Source of the DNA: Allacma fusca
Taxonomy: Eukaryota; Arthropoda; Collembola; Symphypleona; Sminthuridae
Direction: 5' to 3'
NCBI GenBank assembly: GCA_947179485.1
Contig: OX359246.1
Span: 30,690,001 to 30,754,000 of the forward strand
Length of the DNA: 64,000 nt
Position numbers and translations under genes: made by a program. Each line of letters begins with the position of its first letter. Within the stretch, counting starts at the first letter, position 1. This document shows, in pieces, positions 27,201 to 39,200 of the stretch. The notes beneath the pieces are model-generated. The model was not told where the DNA came from and did no database searches. It worked only from the letters and a program-made list of their open reading frames with translations.

Positions 27201-30200
27201 TCCCACCAATGGGTGGTCTCTGGTCGAAACTATACAAACTGGCCTACTCGATCCGGTACAAGGTCTCCTTACCATCCCAGGAACAGACCGCTTGGTATCC
27301 TTTGAAGAATGCATTCACTTGCAAATTATTAATCCTCAGTCAGCCCAAGTTGTGGATGCCACCGGACGAAATCTCACTCTAGACAAGTCTTTGGAAAAAC
27401 AAGTCCTTGATAGTACTGGCCACTATAAGAAACAACCGGATGAGACATTAAATTTGCAGGAAGCAATTGCTGCAGGCTATGTCATACCCCAAGATCCCAA
27501 TGAGTCTCCCAAAATTCTCTCTGAAATTGAATCATCTGAAGGTGCTATCTCGACCTCAACATTTACATCCGTCGAAAATACAGTCCTAGTAGAAACTATT
27601 ATCAAAGGCATGCCTGAATTAAATCAAGATACAGAGCAAGCACCCAAGCTTCAAATTTCTGAAGGGGTTACTTTTGACCCTGAGACCGGAACTATTTGTG
27701 ATGAAACAATGCATGAAGAATTGGACCTTCTTTCAGCAATCTTGGCAGGGAAGATTAAACCCACAAAGGTAAAGGTTAGGGATCCAGTCACTGGCAAAGA
27801 AATCAATATAAATGAAGCCATGAGGAAAGGGATGGTTGACAAACGTACAGGAAAAATCAAGTCTCCATCCGGCCCTGACGTGAGTCTCGTCGATGCTGTC
27901 AAGTTGGGAACAGTGGCTGTGATTGCACAGCCGATTGTGTCAATGGAAGTGAGTAAAACTGAAACTGTGACGCAAGATTCTACAGTCGGCATGTTAGAAC
28001 ATCCCTCACCTTCGGAGACCCGAACTGTGAGCAAGAGCTCTTCCAGCACTACAATTGAGGAAATCATCATTTCCGAAGAAATCATCCCTATCGAGTCCGT
28101 TGTCACTACAACCACAACTGTGACCACTACGACTGTCGTCATCACCCGGATCTCTAGGATTAAAGTCCCACCGGGTCAGCTCGTTGAAAGTGGGCTAGTT
28201 GATGCTAAGACAGCAGAGGTATTGTCCGACCCAAAGAATTTCCAAGGCCCTGCCGGAGAAACGCTAGACTTGAAAGAAGCACTGGCAGTGGGTAATATCG
28301 ATGGGAATTCTGGGGCCATTCTGGAACTACAAACCCAGCAACTCTTGACCATTAGCGAAGCCCTTACTCGAAACATCTTTACAGATGATGGCTACTTCCT
28401 CCTCCCAGTTGGACGAAGTTTGTCTGTCCCAGAATTAAAAACACAGGGGCTCTTTGACCCAGAAGAACAAAAGGTCATTCATCCTGAGACCGGGGATAGT
28501 CTCACAATTTCCCAAGCCATTCAGAGTGACGTACTAAATCCCATGTCACCAGTGACTCATCCAGTCTCACAAGAGAAATTGTATTTGGCGGAAGCTGTCC
28601 AGAGGAAGGTAGTGGACAATGAGACGGGTGCTATTAAAGACCCACAGGGAGACATCCCACTCTTAACGGCTGTCAGCACTGGAGCTTATGAGGATTGTAA
28701 GCACCCCCTGAGCGAGACCCTTGCCCCTGTCGCAATGACTATCCCTGCTGCCATCAAGAGAGGCCTTGTTGACCTAGAGAAAGGAACAGTGGAGAATCCC
28801 GCGACCCAGGAGATCATGACCATTGAAGAAGCTGTTGAAAAAGGATTGGTTATGGTATTACCTACAAGAGATGCTAAAGAAGATACTCCTGATGCTGCTG
28901 CTGCTGTTGACAAAGAAGCTATTACTATTGCTATTGAGGAAGGTCCTGTGGACATCCAGAAAGGAATCTTAGTAGACCCTGAATCTGGAATGGTGTCTTC
29001 CATTGAAGAAGCTCCTCAGGCTGGTGTTGTTGCAGCCCCTATCTCAACATCCACACAGTTGTCTGCTTCTGAAACTTTGGAAGACAAAACTAAACAGGAA
29101 CCAGCAATAGCACAGACGGGTGAGACTGTTGAGACAGTTACTGTGACTACATTACATGAAACAGTGGAGGAATCCATGGTGACGAAAGATCTAGTCCCTC
29201 CTACAAAAGATTCAGCTAGTACAGGAAAAGATTCAGATGCTTCACCAACAACAGATACAATTACTACTGGGACAGCAACTCCGGGAAAGGATTCAAAAAC
29301 CCCGAAGGATTTGATCACTCCAGAAGCGCCAGAAGTTCCTTCGGATAAGAACTTAACAGTTGTCCCGACTCAAAAGAAAGAAGTTTTACAAGCCGGAAAT
29401 GTAGCAGTGCCTGAAGAAAAATCGAGCAAGTTTAATTTTGCAGAGGGGCTGAAAAAAGGCTTAATAGCAATTGCTGCTGCCCCTGTTGTAGCCGGGGCTG
29501 CAGTTATAGCTGCTCCCATCCTTGCTGGAAAAGCAGCCGTGGATGCCATCAAAGCCCGCCGAGAGAAAGGTACTACTGAAGTTAGCTCGGAAAAGATAAC
29601 CCTGGAAATTGCTCCAAAAGAAACTCCTCGGAAAATTGCTCCAGCTGTTCCTTCCAAGGAAATTGTTCCATCCGAGACTTCTCAGTCAGGTGCTCCAACA
29701 GCACTTCCAAGAAAAATTGCTCCGTCACAACCTTCACAGGCGGATGCTCCAACAGCACTTCCAAGAAAAATTGTTCTGGCAGAATCTATCCAAAGTAATA
29801 TTCCATCAGGAGATTCCCAAACAATTGAGACATCCGAAGTTTTACAAACCACTGTAACCGAAATTTCTCAAGAAACTACTTCCTCGCAAGTTCCACAAGA
29901 AATTACTTCCTCGGAAGTTCCAAAAGAAATTGCTTCCTCGGAAATTCTCCAAGAAACGGCTCAATTGGAACCTACCCAGGAAAATGTTGAGTTTAAACCT
30001 ATTGACATTGAAATCACCACTTCCCAAGCCAAATATCAAGAGCAAAATGCTGAGGAAGTCCAAGACGAGACAGTTTGGGATGAAACTAAAGAATTGAAAA
30101 AACCATACCCTCTCCAAGTTGCCGTCAAACTTGGTCAGTACGACGCTCAAACTGGTCTGATCAAACTCGAAAGTACGGGTGAGTTCGTCACTCTAGAAGA

Positions 30201-33200
30201 TGCTATTGACCAGAATGAAATTGAGAAAGATGCTCCTACAATCCGAGATCCTCGAACAGGCTCTGTCCTGTCCCTTGCAGAAGCTATTGATGTAGGACTC
30301 ATTCAACAGAAAACAGGCCAAGCTCTTGACCCAGTCACTGGAGCGGAGCTTAATTTAGACGAAGCAATCCAAGCTGGCATCCTTATTTCCTCCAGTCGAC
30401 TTACCTTGCCTGAAGCAATTCATACAGGCAAATATGATCCATCCAATAACACCGTCGAAGTTGATACTGGGAACGTGCTTCCCCTGAAACAGGCCATTGA
30501 CTCCGCCGCTCTCACAGTAGACACAACTGTGGTGAGACATTTTGCCACAGAAGATCTCATTCCATTCAAGGCAGCCGTATCCTCGGATCTCATCAATCTA
30601 TCCAGTGGCAGCGTTAAAATATCCCCGGAAAATGCATACAATGTTGTTGAAGCTCTGGAAGCAGGCTGGCTCATTGAAGTAAAGCAACCTCTGTCCTTGA
30701 CTGAAACCATCGTGAAAGGACTATTCAACCCCACGGACTCAACTTTCCTGGAACCCCGCTCAGGGAAACATATCAATTTACAAGAAGCCCTCCAAGTTAA
30801 CCTCATCGATTCCGATTCCGTTCACGTTAAAGATACTCGAGAAGGTTTTGTGAAGAAAATGCCTCTCAAAACAGCAATAGTGGAAGGATTCGTTTCCGGA
30901 CAGGATGGGAGTGTCCAAGATTTTGAACACAATGAAGTTGTCCCACTGGAAGAAGCCCTCGCAAGAAATCTCATCATCGATAGCCGTATGCCTCTCTCCT
31001 TACAAAAAGCCCTTCACCTTGGCCTCTATTGTGAGAGGACGGGTCGAATCACGGATCCCAATACTGGCAATCCAATAACTCTTCATGAAGCCATCCGGAG
31101 ATTGGTCATTAATCCAAATCTCCCTTGCTACTGGTCCGAGGAGGCCAAGAAGCTCCTCTCACTCGTTGAGACCTGTCGTATTGGAATTATTGAAAGACAG
31201 CAGGGTGTCATGTGCCTCCCGTCAACATCTACACACCCCGACCCTAGAGAACTATCCCTAACGGAGGCCCTAGCCAAAGACTACATCGTCGACATAGAAA
31301 GCTCCTTCAGCCTCTACAAAGCCCTACAGATAGGCCTCTATCATTTGGAAAGTCAGAAGTTTGTGCATCCCTCTACCGGGAGGAAACTCACAGTAGCTGA
31401 AGCCTGTAAAGAGCAACTCCTCAATCCTGAAACATCCATTGTGAAGAGTATCCAAACTAAAACCATCCTCAAGTTACCAGATGCCATCCTTCAAAATGTC
31501 ATTGACCCCGTCAAGGGAACCTACAAATTGGCCGAGGAAGAGTTACCCCTCAACGTTGCAAGGGACCAAGGCTTTATCCTAACCACGGACAGGAACTTAA
31601 CCGTTGAGCAAGCCATCCGTCACCAGTTGTACGACAAGAGCATCGGGAAATTAGCGGATCCATTGCTCTGCGACTGGGTCCCAGTTGACCAAGCCATCCA
31701 GACCAAGCTCATTGACCCTAGTACAAGCGCCGTGAAAAATTTGAAAACTCAGGAAATTAAATCCTTCATAGCAGCCCTGGACACGAAGGAAGTCATCCCT
31801 GAGAAGGGGACCGTTGTGGATGCTCGGAATGGACAGCAAATCCCCCTGGACACTGCTCTGGATAAGCACATTATCCTAACTGTAACCCAACCTGTGAGTT
31901 TTGGCCTCGCTGTGACAGAGAATTACATTGATTTCAAACGAGGGACCTTCTGTGACCCCCGGAACTCTGTGACAACCCCCCTCCACATAGCTGTAATGAA
32001 TGAACTCATTGAGGCAGGTAGTGCTGTAGTTCGAGAACCCGGCTCAGGTAGCTTTAGGAACCTTCGGGAGGCAGGGAAAAGTGGTCTAATAGATTTAAAG
32101 AGAAGGGCTCTAGTTGACCCCGAAACTTCCAAACTCAAACCATTGTGTATCATTTTTGAGCAAGGGACTGTAGTATTTTTGAGGGAGGCCATCTCATTTG
32201 ACTTGGCAAGAGAGAAAGATTATTTGGACTTGAACACCTACATGTTCACCGACCCCTCCGAGAAGATCCCAATGACACTGATGGAAGCCATGGATATTAA
32301 TGCCATTGATCCCAACTCCGTCGTCTTCAAGGATACCTTAAAGAAGAGGCTTGTCAAGTTCCCTGAAGGCTATAAATTAGCCCTCATTGATCCCACAACA
32401 TCCAGCATCGTGAATACTGCAAACCGCTTCTCTACCCCCCTCAAACAAGCAATAGAAAATAAATTAATTGTGACTCCTCGGAGTCCATTTGGCTTGATAG
32501 GAGCATTGGACTACCAAATGTACAATCCTAGTACGGGTCAGTTCACTGATCCGTATGCCTCAGAAGGGGCGAATCAGCTAACTCTGAGAGAGACTCTTGC
32601 AAGGGGCTTGATTGAGCCGAACACGACCGTTGTGAAAGAGCCCCAGAGTGGGAAACTAATTGCTTTAGAGAATGCAATCAGTGAGGGAATTATAGATGCG
32701 GAAGAGGGCTGGCTCATTGATCCGGCCACCGGCATCCGTCAGAATCTCCTGGACGCTTGGAAAAATGGATTGTTGGTTCCAGCTGAGGCTAGGGTAAGAC
32801 CTATTGCTTCTTGGGATCAAAACTCTGGAGCTGCTGTGCCGCCTTTCATAATAGCGTTGATTGAGATTTTTAATCACCGTATCTTATATATTTACCATAT
32901 AACCCATTATTATACATACTATGCCACAGCATTCGCTTGCGGGGTTTACTGTTTTTTCCCTTTGGTTGAATTTTTTAATACAAATTACAGTATAATATTT
33001 ACTATATACTTACGTATATCTTTACAAATATACAAAAATATTCACCGCACCCGTTTTTTAATAACACCCTTCACCCTTGTTCTTGTACCTGTTTTCTGTT
33101 TTTATTTTTGTAAAAAAAAATTTTAGACTTTCTGAGAGTGCGTTTTTATAATGGCATACTTATATTTGCGACATATGTATGGATAATAACTTTATATGCT

Positions 33201-36200
33201 AAAGATTATTTGCTTGCCAACTCACAATATTATATGTGGGCAAAGCGTATGGCTATACAATAATAATTATTATATATAATGGAAACATTTGAATTCAGTC
33301 TGCGTTCCAAACGTATTTACATATGGTATTCAGTATTATGAGACAACTCATATGGAATTTGCCGATGTATCTACTATATTATGTATATTAATCATATACT
33401 ATGCTTACGGTGGTGCCCGAATATATTATATGCCATTTTGCTGGAATGGTCAAACCTCGTCTATAAGTAATACCAATTGTATTAACATTGTGGAACCAGC
33501 TTTGCGTTGGATGTAATTTACTTGTACTGCATGGGTTATTGTTTGGATAACTTATCACACATGGCTAATATTAATTATTATTGGATGAGAAGGCATGTTA
33601 CCATCGTAACCCGTTCCACTCTACACACTGTGCAAACTTGTTGTACTTTTACGTTACACATCTTTCCCAAAATACGGGGGTCCAAAATGCTTCCCGAGCT
33701 GTGAGGCGGAATTTCAGGGGTTTTGCTCAAATTTGACAATAGTTTTCTATATGAATTCATATGATTTTGTTTTTTTTTTTAAATATTATCTACTTTTTGT
33801 AAATTTCAGAATTTTGGGGGTAAATTGAAGAGGCATTTTTAACAAAATATATTAAACCCAGTTAGATTTTTTGATATGTAGGACACTTCTGCTTTTATTA
33901 TTTAAAAACAAATTAAAATGTATGCAAAAAAAGCTGACATTTTTTAGAATCCATGCTCGGGAAATATTTGAAATTTGACCCTTTTTTGTACTGACACTCA
34001 CCCACTTAAATAGTAGACTATTACTGACACTAATTCTCTCGTTAAACTGCATATATATGTACATATTAATGACAGGATGCGCTCATATGATTTGTTCATT
34101 CAAATTGATATTTGTGCATCTTCCGGATTTTTAATTAGTAAATATATGTGTTGAATCCAATTGAGTGTTTTCGTTGGAGCATGTTTAAAATTTGGACTTG
34201 AGGACCTTATACTGTGCAGTTAATCTCTTGGGTTTTATTATTATTCCCCAAGGGATTTAAATCCTACAGTGTATGCATGTATGTATCTATAATGATATAT
34301 AGTTACATGATTGACTCATACATTGTAGTTTTGGGACATGTACTTGTATTTGCTTTATTACTGTGTACATATCCGGGCAAGACTTTTTTTACGTTGATTA
34401 AATTGTATGCACTTACACTCTGGTACTACTTACTTACTTCCAAAACAATGTGAGATTGTTATAAAATGTTGGAGAGAACATAATATAATAATTGGAATTA
34501 ATAATCGACCGACTCACTTACCGTATTTAAGTATACCTACCTGTACCAAAAAAAGAAAAAAATAATAATACAGATGGTAAAACTCAGTTTATGATACATG
34601 CAAGATCTCATGATTTGGATTTTGATGGTTGTGTAATCACTATCTATTTATTGCCTGTGTATGTAGGTGTATTGGGAAGTAGCTAAAGCTAATAAGCGTT
34701 ATTTGATCTTTGGATATATTTACATATACGCCCTGAATTGCAATTTCGATATATGCTATATATGGTTGGAGTTTAAGCTATATACAAACTATATATTTAG
34801 ATTTTAAGCTATGAAGTGATTCGAGATTTAAGCATATGAGATTTTGATGCCTGCCTGGGATGCAGTTTTTTGGACGACGGATTGCCCTCATTATTTTACC
34901 TCCTAATTGTACCTCTTACTATTTTTTTTCGTTGCCCTTGTTGTTAAATAGGATTTTGTGTGACATTTGTTTTGTAATATGGTAATTTTTAAGAAACTGT
35001 ATTACTAGTAGCTTTACCTATAATAATTTTACTTGTATTTAATTACGATAGTTGCCCCGCGGGATAATAACAATATAGCATGTACATACTACCTTGTTCT
35101 CCAAATACTATGATTGATGTATGAAAATCGCGTCTTGTTACCCGTTTGCTATATATCACATATCTATATGATTCCTGCATTATGAGACAGAGTGCGAGGT
35201 CGCATTTCTGACTTCACTTCTTTTATGTATTTTTTTGTTGTTGTTGTTGTTGTTGTCACCTTATATAGAAATATTTAGTTTTTTATTTTTTGATAATTTT
35301 TACTACAACCCTTTTGTTCTTTGTAGTTTTGTTCTTGTATAAGACTGCTGCGGCGTGTGTGAGTGGAATAATGAATTTAAACATGGAGTGTATAATTGTT
35401 TGCATTTTGTGAATGGTTTTGATTGATGTTGTTTTTTTATTACCTTATATACTATTTTAAATTGTTCAGTTTTTCAAAAGCTTTTAGAAGAAATAATCAG
35501 CTACATGCTATGAGCTATTCTATGGTTGCTTGAGGAATGAGAACCGCCCCGAATTATAATCACCATTGGGTTTGTGCTTTCTAGCTTGCCATTGAAGCCC
35601 AGTATCGCAATTGCGACGGCACCATGACCAATCTTATGGAATGGCTCCAGGATATTGAGAGACGACTCGCAACACAGGAACATGTCAAGGAGACTTTGGA
35701 TGAACTTAAGAGACAAACTCTGACCGTCAAAGTATGCTATTTTTGGGTGGATTTTTTGAGTGTTGCGAAGGAATAATGCGTATCAATAATAATGAATAAT
35801 AATGATTTTTTTTTGGAACTTGGTCAGTGGACACGAGGAATGCATTTTTCCCATGATTTTTAACACTTTGAAACGCTGTTTGAATTCAGGGTTTCATAAG
35901 GACCAAGAGTTTTATTTTGTTATGAATTTAACTAAGCATGCTGAGACATTTTGAAGTAAGTTTCAAATGTATTAAAAATGTGAAATGTATCCCTCGTGTC
36001 TATTGAGTGTTTTGAAAGTTCCAATGGTTTGGATTTCAATGTATTATTATGTATGTCTATTTTTGGGGATTTTCTGCGTGTCTTAGAACATTCGTGATGA
36101 GATTGATGATCACAGCCAGCCCGTGGGATCCTGTTTAGACCAAGTAAGGGATCTTGTATCTAGAGGAGGGGACGTTCTCTCTTCTGAAGAGATTTCCTCA

Positions 36201-39200
36201 TTGGAGAGAAACGGGAAAACTCTGAAGACTCGTTATGAACGAGTAGTAGATCAATCTGAGAAGCTCCTCCGTAAATCCACAACAGCTTTGGATGAACTCA
36301 AAAAATACAAAACAGAAGTGACCACTTTCAAGACTTGGATGGACCACTCGATCCGCTCATTGGAAGAGAGAGAGCGAAATGTTCATAATCTTAGTTCGAG
36401 TGGTAGGGACAATACCAAAGAATTCCTCTCCGACGTTATTGCTCATCAGGGAGACCTCCGCTTTATCACAATGTCGGCCCAGAAGTTCATTGATGAGTCC
36501 CGAGACTACCTTCAAACTCTCAATGACTTCCGTACCAACCTGCCAACCAGAATGCCTTATTTGGAACCACGAGAGTCCGCTGTGAAACATGAAGTCACAC
36601 AACTCACATCTACTTACCAAGACTTGCTCAACAGAGCTAACAAATTATTTGATAAATTATCAAGCCTAGGAAATAAACAGAAGGACTTCCAGGATGCTCT
36701 TAATAAAGCCCTAGCCTGGCTTAAGGATATTCAGCCTCGTGTTCAGAAACTTATTAATGAACCCATCGCTGGGGAACCCAGACTGGTGGAGGATCAACTT
36801 GCAAAGGCTAAATCTTTACAAAATGAAGTTCTAGCTAATGGTAGGATTATGGAGAATGTCCGTCAGGCTACTAATAACCTGTTGAATAGCATGGAGGAAT
36901 TGTCCCCTGCTGAGCGACAACAAATTGAGAAAACTGCGGATGAACTTGATAATAAATACCAGAATCTGTTGGACGTTCTTGGTGAGCGTGTTAAAGATCT
37001 GGATTCGGCTCTGGTACAAAGTCAAGGTGTTCAGGATGCTGTTGACAGTGTGTCCACTTGGCTTACCACAGCAGAGAATAATCTCAGGTAATGATGCAAA
37101 TACACAATTATTAGATCCCACCTTAAGGTTGTATTGTTATTTATGTGGTAATTAGTTGTTGCTTTGCTATGATATAATCACGAACATATCCATATTTACA
37201 AATGTGAAGATACTTATAAGTAATATGTATGTACTGCAAAATTTCTCATTGAATCTAAATTCTGCCGGTTGCATTCACATAAAATTATGATCACTTTATT
37301 GTAAATGTAGGACTATTTTGAAACCCGCGAGCTTAATACGAGAAAGGCTGGACGAGCAAATCCGTGAAGTGAAGATGCTCCAAGCCGATATTGATTCCCA
37401 CCGTCCCAGTATTGAGAGTATGGCTCGAGCAGCTGATGATCTTCTCCGGTCCGGCAACTCGCGCATATCAAAGAAAGTCGAAGAAAAGTTAAAGAACGTC
37501 CTCGCCCGTTATGAGAAGCTAGTCGAGAAGCTCGTTAATCGGGCTGTCTTCCTCAACGATGTCTCCACTGCCTTGGATACCTTCAACCACTCAGCCCAAT
37601 CCTTCGAGAACTGGTTCTCAGACATGTTCGAAATTATTGAGACCAAGTTGGTTGGGGAGAATGCCGCTGCTTTATTGGAGCAAGTCCTCCGACGCAAGGA
37701 AGAGAAGAAGCGAGAGTTTGATGAAGTGGTCTCAGCCGGGAAAGCCCTTGTCAGCAAGAAGGATGTCACTGACACTCAGCCAACCAAGGATAAAATTAAG
37801 GTAGTTACTAAATCAAAACGAATACAAATATTTCAAAAAAATAGCAACTATCACCAATTATTGTTAGCTATAGTAGTAATTAAGTATTTTGAAATTAAAT
37901 GAACATGTTAATTCTTTTGCAGTCCCTTGAAAACCAATGGCGAGACCTAAACGCGACTCTCGACGACAAAACCAAGCTGCAGCGGCAGAAAGCTGAGCAT
38001 TTGAATGCGTACGAACGACTCCGTGATCAAGTTCAAACATGGCTATCCTCAATGGAAACCCGAATCCACAGCCTGAAACCCGTTGCAGTTGATCTTGACA
38101 TCATCAAACAGCAAACGGATGAGTTAAAACCTCTGGTCAAGGAACATCGTGACTACAGCTCCACAATAGACAAAGTCAACGAACTAGGCTCAGCCTTCGA
38201 ATCCCTCTCCCGATCAGATCGGGCTGAAAGTCCTCGCCGTCGTATTGTCACAAGTCCAACGAAGCGACCCAGTTTCCGCTCTTCTGAACCTCGAAGTCCT
38301 TCTCCTTCCAAAACATTCGTCGGTCAAAGCCCAATGTCACCAAGTGGTTCCAGCGGATTTGGCAGTCGTCGTTCATCTCAGGAAGGTTTCCTTAACCTTG
38401 AAGATGCAAGTCCAATACAGCAACAACTGAACGAAATTAACCACCGTTATAACTTGATTGGTATGAAACTTAACGATAGATCCAGCGAATTGGATTCTGC
38501 TCGCGAAGACGTCCGAAAAATCAACGATAACTTAAAATCTCTGGCACAGTTCCTTGACAAACAAGAACGGCTTGTTCCAAAGGACTCCGTCCCACAAAAT
38601 AGACTTGATGCAGACAAAGCTCTTCGTCAAATTAAAACCATTTTGGAAGATCTCTATGATAAACAAGGTACCCTCGACAGCACCCGCACTCAAATCGGTG
38701 ATCTTTTACGTCGCAAACCAAACGCACCTGGTGCCGATGATCTTACAGAGCAGTTCGAATCCCTGACCAACCGCTGGAAAGAATTGCAAGATTCTTGTAA
38801 GAAACGCGTTAGTTTCTTGGACAACCTTAAAGAATTCCATGACGCTCATGATAATCTCAATTCATGGTTGAATGCCAAAGAAAAAATGATGGGTGTGCTG
38901 GGACCAGTTGCATCGGACCCCCGCATGGTCCAGAACCAACTCCAGCAGGTCCAAGTCCTCCGTGACGAGTTTCGTGCTCAAAAACCAACTTTGGACAGCT
39001 TCAACAATGCCGGTGATAACATTTTAGCTGTGACCGATCCAAATTCACCGGACGGTCGTAAAATAGAAGATAAACTGGCGAACATCAACCAGAAGTGGAA
39101 TGATTTACTTCTGAAGCTGGATGATCGTGAGAGTAACTTAGATGCAGCTTCAGGAGCCAGTCAAGATTTCTTCAACAGCTTAAACAAATTACAGGATAAC

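Noticed and set aside
18732..32877. Many antisense and shifted frames within the giant exon, some over 150 codons
   Set aside because: Shadows of the repetitive coding strand; their peptides mirror the repeats and have no independent features.
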